From: Sisyra terminalis
Lineage: Eukaryota; Arthropoda; Insecta; Neuroptera; Sisyridae
DNA length: 64,000 nucleotides
Reading direction: 5' to 3'
NCBI GenBank assembly: GCA_958496175.1
Contig: OY292276.1
Span: 29,408,449-29,472,448, forward strand
Translations under genes and position numbers: made by a program
Notes under the pieces: generated by a model
Databases searched by the model: none
The model's input: only the letters and a program-made list of their open reading frames with translations
What the model was told of the DNA's origin: nothing
Part shown: in pieces, positions 23,260-34,905 of the stretch
Position numbering within the stretch: position 1 is the first letter of the stretch
Layout of the letters: every line of letters starts with the position of its first letter

Positions 23260-24180
23260 CAGTTCAAGCACTACCGGAAGAGGCTACGGCAGTGGATTAA
23301 AAACATCATTTTAACAATACCAAAGAAGCATAATTTCTCACGCGCATATATAAGTACACACACTGTTTTTTTTTATACGGTTCCCTACGACAAAGTTCAG
23401 AAAGCTTCAGCCTTGAAGCTTTAGGCTTATAGTGTTCCCAAGATTCCTATTTCATCTATTGGAAGTCAAGAAACCAAGCAAAATTCAGTGAGGTGAAGAA
23501 GATGCTGTTCGACTAGTTCAGTACTAGGATCGAACACCTCCAGCTCTTTAATCGCCATGATCGCCATACAGAGAGAGTCCTGCATTCCAAAAAAATATAA
23601 ACAGCAGTTTTATCCTTTATCTGATAGAATCTACATATTAAATGATCCAACAGTATGGTAACTTTCTCAGACCACTGTAACCAGTTATGAGGCCTGTCAC
23701 CAATCTTGCTTGAAATCTACGTAGATTTAGTGTTGCAACCGTTATATTTTGAAAAGGATTTTTGATCAACTTTCTGCTTTGTTTTTGCCCCTTAGTTGCC
23801 GTTAATGTCCCTCCACATGGAGCAATGAATAATATAAAGTCATTTTGTGATGGTTTTTCTTACCACCGAATTTGTAACCCCAAACACTGGTTTTGTACCA
23901 AGGAATGATGTCGCCGCTCCTTAATGAACAAGAACATGTACCTTTTTGTGCCCCAGTATGCCCTTAGGGCACAGTCTAACGTTATGTAATTTTTAGTTTT
24001 CGGTGGTTAGATCAGTAAGGACACATTGACATTCCTACAGTAGTTTGGAGTTTACCTGTGGCTTGTTAAACATTGGCTCAGTAAACATTCCCACACACAA
24101 GCCAGCACAACTTATGTTTCAGTCTGGTGTATAGTGATTCCTTTTCCCAAAGGTGTTGATCTTTAAACTTAAAAAAGTAT
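23260..24180 (-). pseudogene. decayed non-LTR retrotransposon, RNase H and C-terminal region
   Basis: The minus strand holds out-of-frame pieces of a Jockey/R1-type LINE: an RNase H-like section near 23980-23860 (resembling the usual PGHxG region and the following GxExFLGxEP block, here GAATSFLGTKPVFGV), then LVTGLITGYSGLRKLPYCW near 23720-23660, and a C-terminal section around 23560-23460 (IKELEVFDPSTELVEQHL). There are many stops and shifts. The assignment rests on order and short motifs only. Confidence 0.5.
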
Positions 24181-26385
24181 CTTTATCTTCGTTTTAAATG
24201 AGAACTAGTGACCATAAGTAACTTATTGATCATAACTTTGGGTAGATACCCTGCCATACAGTCGAACCGAATGCTTTTGCCATTATTTCGGTGTAACAAT
24301 GAGAAAGACACAAACTTTCCAAAAATATTCCATTATTATAATTGAAACGATTTTTGAGTCTATTGGTAGTTTTCAGATCGGTTCCAATTTTTTCAGGGGT
24401 GATTTTATTAGGAGAATAAGCAACTTTTTCAGGTCGACTCTCTTTGATATAAATAGTAATGTTAACGGCCAGGCATTATAATATATAAAATTAGATTGTT
24501 TGGAATATTTAATCAACTTGCCTATTTCAAAATTGCTTCCATTGGCTTACAACAGTGGAATTCAACATAAGACATTTTTTAAACACTTGAATGTTAGGAA
24601 AAAAGAAAACATAGGAAAAAGAAAAGATTTATTTCTAGACAGATACATTCCGATAGTGGAAGATAAATCTATCCATGCGTAAATATTTATAACGTCCAAC
24701 GTAAAAACATTGAAGAGCTCATCAAGAGCATTGTGTTTACATATTTAAAAAATGCATTTTCAAATTATATTACCGTGTGAATTAATTCTTACAATTCCAG
24801 TGACAAATGAACTTTGGAAAGTTTTTTTTTATGGTTTAAATCGAAGTTAACCATACATAAACTATATACTTTTTGTTCTAATATAACTACGTAGGTATAC
24901 GTTATGAAGTATTTAGTTCAAATTCAGATATTTTTTCCATTATTGCGCCTCTTAATTTAAAATTCAGCGAGCACATCTTTAACCCGGCAACTATTGATTT
25001 AAATATCCCAAAGAAATTAGATCTGGATAAAAAAATTATATTTTTAAGTGAAAATTTCTTTAGCAATTTGATGAAACGAAAAAGTGACAATAAAAAGAGA
25101 CAAATACATAAACCAATAGGATTTAATTTTTGCGAGAGAATGAAATAGAAAACATTAAACAGTGTTTCCACGGTTTTCACTAATCTGTTTATAATGAATA
25201 GCGCACTGTACAGTAAACAAAAAGCCGTGTTGGAAACGTTAGAAGAAAGACTAACATATACATCTCTTTTTTTTTGGTGTGGGAAACTGAAGCAATCGAA
25301 GGAAGTAAAATGGATCAGCTTGTTTCAAGCGCTTATTTGTGTAGATTGGCGCTCATTGGCACTCAATTGCCAGCTGTTGTTTTTCGTTATCATAAAAACA
25401 GTGCCTACGTAGACGGCGCTTGGTACACCGCACTAAATTTTTCCATACACATATGCACGGTCTATTAATAAATATCCATATGTAAATAACAGAAAGAGAT
25501 TTTATAGAGTCCTCTTTAGTCTATACTACATCTCTATGTTTTAAACTTGGTATCAATATTATCATTAATATTTAAACCTTACACTTATCATATTCCTGAA
25601 ATCTCATTATCTTAAAGCTCACATTGAATAAATTTTTGAAGGTTTCACTTCTATCGAATGTGACTTGCACACATGTTTGTTTTTGCTCGTATTACAAAAG
25701 GAAAAACCTGAATTTGCGCATTTTCAAAATCTCCCCTTGCACCAACTTTGGATTCTTTTTACATTCTTTTTAATTGTTTTTGTTTCGCGTTTTATCGTGC
25801 ACTAATAAGCTACATTTGTGTAAGGGGTTAGGTGCAGTCAGAAGCACGAAACAACAAGTATTTTTAATATTTTTTTATCAGTAATTTTATTTATTATTAA
25901 AGTAACAATACCTACGTTCTTTCATGTTTCAACTTTATTTATCCTAAATTTGAAAAGAAAATATTAATGATATGAAAAATTATCGCTGTATGTATCAGCT
26001 CCTGTTCCACAGTAGTCCTTTGTGGTAATCTAGGCGGTAACTATCATAACTTCTCAACAGTACACCTGAAGCTATTTGAGCAAAAAAAAAATAGTATATA
26101 TTTTAATTGTTAATCTAGTGCTTGAATAAAGCTTTTTTTGAAAAGAAACAATAAAGGCTTTAGATAAATTACTCTGGAATTCCCAGAAAAAAGCAACAGT
26201 AAATTGTTCCTAAAAATCGAAGTTTAGAAAAACAAATCCTTCGATCAAGCACTAGTTTATAAAAATCCAAAGAACAATCTTTGAATGACAGTGGTCACCG
26301 ACCTTAAAAGCATAGTTTTGAGGAAAACGCGTTTTACACTTTTCGAGTTTTACACTCGATTTATGTATAGAAAGAGGAATTATTA
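24181..26385. other. intergenic DNA, no gene seen
   Basis: No recognised genes. A less A+T-rich patch at 25190-25450 has open frames in two phases but no identifiable domain. A short inverted repeat with TCTAGTGCTTGA at about 26115 and TCAAGCACTAG at about 26246 encloses a 140-bp spacer. Confidence 0.3.
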
Positions 26386-26394
26386 AATTACTTA

Positions 26395-27715
26395 CACTGG
26401 GTGCACCGACGCATTGTCTACAGACGTTTCGTCTACTGAATAGTTTGGTCTACTCCTATATTTCGACTACATCAATATATTATCTACTGGACCTTTTCGT
26501 CTTCAGATATTAAATATTTGAAGATCAAATTTTGGTCTACAGACATTTGGTCTACTAAAAAATTTGGTCTACTCAATTCTTTTGTCTACTGACAATATGT
26601 CTACTAATGAATATAGTCTACAGTCACTTTTGTTAAAACTATGTATTTAGATGCAAGAAATACTAAACGTTAAGGATGTCTTTCAATTCATTAAGGAGCT
26701 CACAATTCGATACGTAAAAAGGGTGGAAGAACACCTAAACAAGTTGGCCTTGGGAACACTAAATGACCCCCCCCCACAAGAGACTAAAAAGAGGGCACAT
26801 TAATGTTTTCTTGTAATTTTAAAAATGTTATAATCAATTTTTATCAAGCCGTTGTATGGATTTAGATTTTATGTCTTGTTTATTTTTTTTTCTTGTATAT
26901 AGTTGTTAAGATTTTTGCCACCATTGTTCCCTCATGACGATGGTCAGAGGAATGTAAATGTTTTCTAATTTTGTAAAGTCAGACTAATGTAGGCTAGGGA
27001 TTCTACGGGTTCAATTCCTTACCAAATAAATTAAAAAGTTAAAAAAAAAGATGCAAGTGATAATGACAATTGTAGTAATAATAACAGTGAGTCTGTAATA
27101 TATGGAATGCTAAATGAATGGAATAAATAATCAAAGTTTTTAGGATTGTAAATTTTGTATTTTTTTCGTTGTGATACAAATTTGAGGTCTGAACATTTTA
27201 ATCGCCGTCTCTTCTTTCTTCATCTGATTCTTCTTCCAGCACATCTTCCCTTCTTAATCTTTTGAGGCTTACAGCTTTTAAATAATTTTGTTACTTCATT
27301 GCTTACTTTGTAAGTCTCATAGTTTTGAATTAAGTTCTCAATTTTTTTCTGATACGCTTTATACTTTCCTTTCACAGGCCGTCTTACCGTAACATGCCCT
27401 CCGCCCAGTTGAACTACCATAATTTCAGTTTCGCACTGATCCTTTTTTACGAAGTCGAAAAATTTCCATATGGCATCCTTCTACGGCGTTTGTTGTTCTG
27501 TGAGATTTATTTAGCATTAAATCATGCACGTTTCCATTGTTGAATAAATGTCAAAATGTGGGTGTAATTACAAATCGGGTGAAATGTCTGAGTAGACGAA
27601 ATGTCTGTGTAGACGAAATATAGTTGTAGACGAAGTATCTGTAGACGTAAAGTCAGTAGACAAAATATCTGTAGACCAAAAAAAGTAGACCAACAGTTCT
27701 GGTACGTTTACACTG
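26395..27715 (-). mobile_element. Mutator-like element (MULE) with GTCTAC motif arrays at both ends
   Basis: The ends start CACTGG (left) and CAGTG (right, other strand), flanked by a diverged 9-bp duplication (AATTACTTA at 26386-26394, AATTATCTA at 27716-27724; 7 of 9 match), the size typical of Mutator-like elements. Inside each end is an array of GTCTAC motifs pointing outward: nine exact copies in about 26423-26632 and seven, inverted, in about 27592-27697. On the minus strand, 27460-27220 encodes the C-terminal tail of a MULE transposase (IWKFFDFVKKDQCETEI, then RRPVKGKYKAYQKKIENLIQ), with a frameshift near its end. The DDE core is lost, so the copy is non-autonomous. Confidence 0.75.
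26658..27048 (+). mobile_element. 5'-truncated LINE nested in the MULE, with target duplication
   Basis: The plus strand encodes the last residues of a Jockey-type LINE ORF2 (FIKELTIRYVKRVEEHLNKL, then ALGTLNDPP), broken by a run of C at 26767-26775, followed by a roughly 240-bp 3' UTR and an A-rich tail ending at 27049. The duplication AGATGCAAG lies on both sides (26649-26657 and 27049-27057). Short length, poly(A) tail and duplication together show target-primed insertion into the older MULE. Confidence 0.8.
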
Positions 27716-27989
27716 AATTATCTATTCCTGCTTTCGAGCGTCAGAGAAGCCCAGCGTTCATTTGTTGAATAACTCGAAAAAAATTCTTCCGATTCTTTTG
27801 AAATTGTCAGAGAATATTTTCAAGATATTATACTTAGAGAAAATGTAAAAAAAAGATCATTTTTTTGAAAATTTTTGTTGCCTTTAACCCCTTAAATCTA
27901 ACCCCTTTGGTGCTATTTAAAATTTCACTGTACAATATATTGGGTAAATGATAGTATTAGCGTTCTCCACGTGTAACTTTTTTAGATTT

Positions 27990-29540
27990 CTGTAAAGTTA
28001 GCATCCGACTTTAGAAACATGAAACTTTAAGCATAAATGCATTAAGTAGACTTTCGTTTGTAATTGTTTGTACCTCAACTGACGCAACGAAAGTTACAGC
28101 CATTTTTACAAAGTCAACAATGGAGTAATAGATCATATGCATTTTTTTATTGATAAAGGAGATTATTAAAGAGAGGAAGCACCAATTTTTAGCTATGAAA
28201 AGTTTGTGGTTTGACCGAAAAAAAGTGTTAATTTTAATGAGTAAATGAGAGCTCGAAAACGATGGCGGCGCGTATGTGTTTTCTGTGACGTCACAATACG
28301 CATATTGAAACCGTGATATAAACCAATATAAACAGATTATTATATTAAGCGATTACCATGAAAACAGTAATAATTTACACAATTTTTGACATTTTTCACA
28401 ATTTTTCGCCAAGTAAAACATTTTCAATCTCAGAAAATTACTATAATTTTTTCCTTAAGAATAGGAGTTGTGTAGATTGTGAATGGTTTAAATCAGGGTT
28501 TACCAAACTTTTTCAGCGACGGAACACTTAGCAAATCCGAAAATTTTGGCGGAAAATAAAGCATATTTTTTAGGTTGGGTAATTTATAATAGTCAATAAT
28601 AGTATAAGTAAAAAAAAATATTAGAGAAATAGTATTATTTGTTAAATGAACATAAAAACAAAAAATAAACAAAACTCCTAATGACTTTGATGGTTTTGGA
28701 TTCTCAAATTACAATTTATATCACCCTCGGTTAAAAATATTGGCACATTTTAAAGACTTTTATTACTATAGGTACCCAACTTCTAGGTACTAAAAATCTA
28801 CTTTTGAAGTTATAAACCTCAATAAAGTTTAACCGTCGCTCGTCATGTATTAGGAAATAGAATATGTTCAATTTTCTAAATTAACTTCAAATTTGTGCAA
28901 AATAGCTATTGAAACTCCGCGGAACACCTATTTTGGAATCGCGAAACATAGTTTGGGAAACCCTGATTTAAATCATTAACTTAATGTTTGAACGATTTAA
29001 ACAACCTTTCCCTTTGTGTTAAAGTGCATTAGTTAGAGTACAAGTTACCATAGGAAAACATCCATGGGATTTTGAATTTTCATATTGTGACGTCATTTTA
29101 ATGCCGGTTAATTTTAGGCAATTTGAATGTAACGATTTCTTTGTAATTGTAAATGCATATTTCTTTAATTTTATCAGGTAAACTTAAAAATTAACAGCTA
29201 CATTATATTTTGATATTAGTTATTTTTCAAATTTTTCAATCAATATTTTTCAAACATTTAAAATTATTTTTAGATCATGTGTTTTAGGTCTATTGTAAAG
29301 TAGGTAATTACTTTTACAAAAACCGCCATAGCTATCGTTCGAATTCAGTTAATTTAACTTTTTTTCGGCACAATCCTCTTATGAGGCAACATCTAGAATG
29401 TAACTCTATATCCTGGAAAACTTTATTTTTTGTCGTTTAAGTATAAACGAATTCTTTTCGGTGCATCCATGTACAAACAAAAATCAACTATAAATATGTT
29501 AATGTTTTATTTTACTAAAGTCGGATGTCAACTTGATGGA
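27990..29540. mobile_element. long inverted-repeat element split by a nested hAT
   Basis: The left half (27990-28480) and right half (28980-29540) are diverged inverse copies: GTTAGCATCCGACTTTAG at about 27998 pairs with CTAAAGTCGGATGTCAAC at about 29517; GTGACGTCACAATACG pairs with the block around 29088; GACCGAAAAAAAGT pairs with the block around 29364; and ATGGCGGCG pairs with the block around 29322. No transposase is visible. The hAT at 28494-28965 lies between the halves. Confidence 0.65.
28494..28965. mobile_element. 472-bp non-autonomous hAT element, nested
   Basis: The ends CAGGGTTTACCAAAC and, inverted, CAGGGTTTCCCAAAC are hAT termini. The flanks carry GTTTAAAT (28486-28493) and ATTTAAAT (28966-28973), an 8-bp target duplication with one change. 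The G/C-rich subterminal regions mention no coding frame. It lies in the middle of the inverted-repeat element 27990-29540, so it is younger. Confidence 0.85.
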
Positions 29541-29738
29541 GGTTTCTTAGGTACATCAAAAATGTTTTTATCTTTGCCATTGCCACAAAGAATACTATTT
29601 TCCGGGTAGTTTCGACCATTTTTGACAATGCTCTATATATAGTGATGTAAAAGGTTAAATAACCGACTAATTAGTTAGTTAAATAGCTAGTTAAGTAACT
29701 GCTGCTACTTATTATACGTTACTTCCGCATAAGCATAA

Positions 29739-29963
29739 TTGCACAGATTAACTGTTGATCGAGCTACAAAATTAGTTTCGATAAAATGTAATTTACAACT
29801 CATTACTCCAAAAGAATTAAAATCTAAAACTATTCAAGCCGCTTCAGAAAATATATCGTTAAATCATAGGCAATTTGATAATTTAAATGATACTGATGAT
29901 GAGAGAGAAATTATTGATTTAGGATGGAAGATTCAAATGATGAAGACATTCAAAAAGTTATAA
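29739..29963 (+). pseudogene. hAT transposase C-terminal fragment
   Basis: A plus-strand frame begins RLTVDRATKLVSIKCNLQLI, which resembles the end of the hAT dimerisation domain, where the conserved strand carries the L-x-x-x-x-N-L pattern. Nothing upstream in frame extends it. It is probably a relic of a zf-BED-type hAT. Confidence 0.4.
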
Positions 29964-30120
29964 ATACTTTTAGTTATAAATACCGGTAGTTTACTGGTTA
30001 AAATAGTAACATAAAAAAAATAGTAATTTTTCATCACTAGCTCTATAACGATACGGGCCATCCGTCGTTTGTCTACCACTTGGATAATTTCAAACTGAAA
30101 GGAAAATGTATAGTGTATAT

Positions 30121-31186
30121 CAGGAGTAGGCAAACGGTCGATCGCGAACAGATCGATAGTCGATCACAGGCATTTTAAATAATTTTTGAAGTAAATTTCA
30201 ATTCTTTTAATTGAGAAAGTGTAATTAATTAATTTAGCAGATATGAAACTTGAATTTAAAACTAAACACGCATCTATTCTACAACGAATATTATTGATTC
30301 CCAAATGGTGCTTCTAAATCTCCCTTCTACTCATTATCTCTTTAAGGGGTTACGGCTTTACGGGTTTCACGGCTTCAAAAAATCGATTTTTATTTGTTGT
30401 CTTATTAATTTCTACCACATCTCTAGAATATTGCCCTAAATTTTCAGGTTGATCCGGGTAATAGTTTTGGAGATAAAGTCTTGGGAAGCACAGCACGCCG
30501 CAGGTATATCGGTGCAGCTGCTCGTCTATTATAGCGTTTTTCTCGAAACTTGTTTTTCAAATTCAGTTTTCAAGATTTCTCGAGAACTACTCGACCGATT
30601 TTGTTGAAATTTTGCACAGGTGTTCGCGATATAAATCAGAAGGACTTGGGTGAAGGATTTTTTTTTCATTTACAACTATTTTAAAAAAATACAGAGCATA
30701 ATAACACCGAAATTTGCATTTTTTGTAAAAATGTTTAGCATATTTTTCACTTTCGTTTTTCCTTCGTCCAAGTTCTAGTTCATGGTTTTAAAGGTCTTAA
30801 CTAAAACACATTTTTTTTTCTCTTCTTTTCAACTTTTTTCAAGGACGATCCTGCCATGAGTTTTACTGTCAACGCGGAATACACCTTTTTTCCGAAGGGT
30901 CACCAAAAATGACGTCGCAATGACGGGGTTTTAATGTTTTTCTACGAAAATTTCAAAAATTCTTTGTAATATGTGTATGTTTATGATAGTAAAAAGCTTA
31001 AATAATGTTTGTTATTTTTTATATGGGAAAAAAATTGTTGAAAATAGATCGTTTTTTTCCCCAATTAAACCCGTGTATTCGCTTAAATATGTATTTGTTT
31101 TTAATTTAACCCATTTTTCGAAGTCGATCGCGTAAAAATAAGATAAATTATTGTCGATCATATCAGTATCAGTTTGTTGACTCCCG
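30121..31186. mobile_element. 1066-bp non-autonomous hAT with exact 8-bp target duplication
   Basis: The left end CAGGAGTAGGCAAAC and the right end (inverted) CGGGAGTCAACAAAC have the hAT form, and the exact duplication GTGTATAT lies at 30113-30120 and 31187-31194. Subterminal repeats of CGATCG type occur near both ends (about 30139-30165 and 31120-31160). No transposase frame is present. A G/C-richer section, 30345-30930, differs in texture and may be a further nested insertion or the original cargo. Confidence 0.88.
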
Positions 31187-31194
31187 GTGTATAT

Positions 31195-33165
31195 TATAAA
31201 AACTTTATTTCGATGTGAAAAAATCATAAAAAAATTATTTGCTGATATTGTCTGATTTTTTGGAACACCACATTTTTTACACATGACCCGTGAAGTTTAT
31301 AAAAATTTAAAATTTTAAGTGAGGCTGTACAATGTATAATACATGGCCATCAAATAAAAATTTTAGGAAAATTATAAGGTAGAATTTAATTTTCAAAAGT
31401 ATACTTCCTTTAATAGGAAACGTTCCCCGTGGGTATTAATTATAGTTACACTAAAATCTTTTATTGAACTTATTTTCTTATTATTCTTTGATTTTATTCA
31501 AAAGTAAGCGGATAAGTTAAAGCACTAAAAGATTTAATTCTTTTAGGAATGAATGTTTTATTGTTATACTTTCTCTCTAAATTTAAATAAATCTGTGATA
31601 TGACCAAATCAATTTTCTTGTATGCTTACACATTTTTAGCAGCTAATTAAGTTACGAACAAAAACATTACGTACGTACGCTAATTTATCTTATTAATTAA
31701 AACTTATTAAGCAAATTGTTCACGTGAACATGACCTTGTTAATTGGAGTTGCGTGTCCCGGTCCCCTTTTTTCTGTTTCCCTTTGAACTAATTTTATGAT
31801 TTATTATATATTTGTGCTCATCTTTGCATTATGTATAAATTATGGTTCAAGATTAATTTTTAAAGTTAAAGTTTGTTTACCAGCATATCCTACAAAAAAT
31901 ATACTTACCTAATAAAAAAAATAAATCTTTAAGCCCTAAATAAATCAAAAAGAAGATTTCAAACTTTTATTTTTAACAGCAAAAATAAATAATGTTACAT
32001 AATTTACCATATTTTTTTTAAGTAAATAAAATTTAGATTTTCAATTTAATTAAAAAGCAGCATATAACATAGCTACGTGCTCTTTCGAAAATAAAAAGTC
32101 TTATTAAAAAAATATTTTTAGAACTCTGATCTGAATACTTATTATTTACTTTAGTGACAGTAAGTGATTGAAAAGTTTATGTTTTTCTGATTTTCTATTT
32201 TTATTTTTTGCTTCTTATGTAAGTCATATCAAACTGTTGGAGTTTTTTTTTGCTACAAAATAGCGGTGTGAATTATTCATATGCGATTATTATAAATTTG
32301 TATTTGAAGTGAATTAAAAAATTTTGGTTAAATTTTCAGGGTTGAAATTTAAATTGTAAATATTAATGTTAAATTTAAATAAAATTTACATTTCATATAA
32401 AATTTATTCTACATTGCTAATGAAAGAAAATAGGTATATATGAAGTACTCCAGATGAAATGAATAATTTCGATTGTACTAAAACTTTTGGGTGATATCTA
32501 TATGACACTCCAAAGTACATTTAATAAATTATTTAATTTTTTAATTCTCCCATACCAACCCTCCCATGGGTATATTTTAAAGACACACTATCAAGCTTTT
32601 AATATGTTATTTCATATCACCAATTGAGAGCAGATAAAATTCCTTGCAATTTCACACCAGTTGGGAATTTATCCAGTTTTGGTCACAATATTGATCATTA
32701 TGGGACAAAGGTTGATAATTTGAACGTATATATCTTTCTACCTGCATTCTTTCGTACAATTGTAATTTTCATTCAACGTACAATTCAAGAACAGGTTTAT
32801 CGATTTGGATAATATTTTGTTTTCAGGTACATCTTAGTGTTTCGCCAAAAGTAAGTATAAAGGTCACAAACAAGTCTAATCTAAATAGTTGTACCAATAA
32901 TTTATTCTGAATTCATTTATGGTTCTAATTTAAAGACAACTTTACTGATTTGATAGAAACTTTGAAATTAAGTTCAACTAATTTTTCTTCAGAAGAAAAA
33001 CATGCCTATTTACGTTTAATTATTAATATTAAAAGTAGCATTCAGAAGAATGCCGATTAAAATTAAAAAAAAAAACGGACACCCATTAATTGGATATAAA
33101 TTGGACCCATTAATTAAGTATATATGTTCTTTTTCAAGATATAGAAAAATTAGCACACTTGAAAT
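31195..33165. other. A+T-rich intergenic DNA
   Basis: About 2 kb without recognised genes or element borders. The open frames present are short and of skewed composition. Confidence 0.35.
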
Positions 33166-33341
33166 CAGGGCTGGCCAACTCAAATGATACTGCGGACAAC
33201 TTCGGAAATGCATCATAACTTAGGGGGACACTTTTGAAGTTATATCTCAAGTTCTCCAAACTTAATTTAGATAAACATTTTTAATATATTGGCTTTCACC
33301 ACTTTGGTCATATATATTTATATATATATATATATTTTATA

Positions 33342-33407
<66 letters not shown>

Positions 33408-33431
33408 CGGTCCGTGGGTTGGCCACCTCTG
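33166..33431. mobile_element. short hAT-type element containing a TA microsatellite
   Basis: The ends CAGGGCTGGCCAAC and, inverted, CAGAGGTGGCCAAC are clear hAT-like termini 266 bp apart. No target duplication is visible at these borders. The interior is mostly the TA repeat at 33307-33405. Confidence 0.65.
33307..33405. repeat. (TA)n microsatellite
   Basis: About 100 bases of almost uninterrupted TA, with a short TTTTATATAATAT break. Length is likely to vary between individuals. Confidence 0.9.
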
Positions 33432-34017
33432 ACAATCTCTGATTTAAATAAACAATGAATAATATATCTTTTATCTACATATATATCAATGTTATGTTGG
33501 TTTGTGTAGATTTACAATAGCCGTTAACTGTCAATACTTTATTATTATGATCGTGTAGTGATTTTTAGAGATAGAGCAAATTTTCTCAAAGTGTAATTGA
33601 CAAATGTATATCTTGAAGGTAAGTTATAATTGATACAGAGAGGGATGCTGCGGGCTGATAAGGGAGGTGCTTCTAATAATTTCTATGCTTTTTTTCTAAG
33701 TTCAATTTATTTAAAACCAATCACTACCATAGGCTGGTAGACAACGTCTGTCGGGTTCAGTCATTGCTAATCATTACATAAAAATAAGGGTAGGAATCCC
33801 CAATGTAACACTGGAGGTTGAAAAAAAATTAATCGTTCGTTTAATTCGTTTTCTTAATTTTTTTTTAATTTTAATTAGTTAATCATTTTTAACGAGTATC
33901 TAATACTAATTATACCAAGATAAATGAAAACCCAACGTTCGGTTAGGACAACGTCTACCGAGCCCGTTAGTTTGATATTATGTAATTGTAACAAAAAGTG
34001 AAAATTCGAAATTTATA
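33432..34017. other. A+T-rich intergenic stretch
   Basis: No gene or element border recognised. The paired phrases ACAACGTCTGTCGGGTTC (33742) and ACAACGTCTACCGAGCCC (33949) suggest a diverged local duplication. Confidence 0.3.
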
Positions 34018-34639
34018 TCTATTATTATAAAGAGGAAAGATTTGATTGTTTGTTTGCTTTGAATAGTCTCCGAAATTACTTGACCGATTTGAAAACTTCT
34101 TTCACTGTTAGGAAGCTACATTCTTTCCGGTGAACATGGGCTATATCAAATTTTCAAAAAAGTTAAGGATCCATACTAAAACTCCAATAATGTAACCCAA
34201 GGTCTGAAAAAAATTACCAAAAAACATTGTTTTATCGCGTGCGCTGCGAAAACTATTGGTTATAGACAAAATAATGTACTACGATTTTGTAGAACATAAC
34301 ATTATCTACAAAAAATAAAGCAACAGCATATGTCTAACTATTATAGTTATGTCACAATAAGTGTTTTTTCATTTTAAAAAATTTACATAAATGCCACCGT
34401 TATAAAAGCTCTTTTATTTATACTTTGGGATTAATCCTTATCAAAATAAATGACTTCATATTTAAGTTTGCTTCAATACCATTATATAACTTTTTGAGTT
34501 ATTTAATTTGAACATTCCATTCGAAAGATATCGCAAGTTTAAAAATGTTAGTTATTTGAAAAATGAAAAATGTTAAAATACAAAAACGTGCCTTTTTGAA
34601 ATAAATGTTTTTTCACACAATAAACACTATCTTGAATTA

Positions 34640-34723
34640 TACGTTCATAGCACATTCGCTTACGTATCCGATTTTCAAATGCTCACAGTAAAAGAGACGT
34701 GGGTTCGGTTCCTGAAGTAACCT
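34640..34723 (+). repeat. tRNA-like module in Helitron copy 1
   Basis: Contains an A-box-like TAGCACATTCGC and, about 45 bases on, GGTTCGGTTCC, one base from the B-box consensus. Present in four copies in this window, all next to Helitron family B sequence. It looks like the RNA polymerase III promoter of a tRNA or tRNA-derived SINE, not a complete tRNA gene. Confidence 0.5.
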
Positions 34724-34905
34724 TTTTTTTTATTTTTTTTTTACAAAATTGTTGAAAATAAATCCTTAGGGTTACTCAATAAGGAAATATTAACTAAAAA
34801 AATAACAGAAGTAGTAAAAAACATAATTATATTAATAAAGCTTAAAGTAAATACGTTTTTAAAACCGTGCATACATAAAATCGTGTAATTATATATCTCC
34901 TCTGC

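Noticed and set aside
21370..24000. Heat-shock protein gene following the heat-shock promoter
   Set aside because: No Hsp-like frame follows; a Helitron starts at 21798 and a LINE remnant comes after it.
24299..25468. Several 60-90-codon frames on both strands
   Set aside because: No domain, no consistent frame, low-complexity content.
26395..27715. CRISPR array suggested by the repeated GTCTAC motifs
   Set aside because: The motif is only 6 bp, spacing is irregular, orientation flips between the two ends, and the context is a eukaryotic transposon with MULE transposase remains.
34640..34723. Genuine tRNA gene
   Set aside because: A and B boxes are imperfect, no convincing full cloverleaf could be drawn, and the unit recurs within Helitrons.
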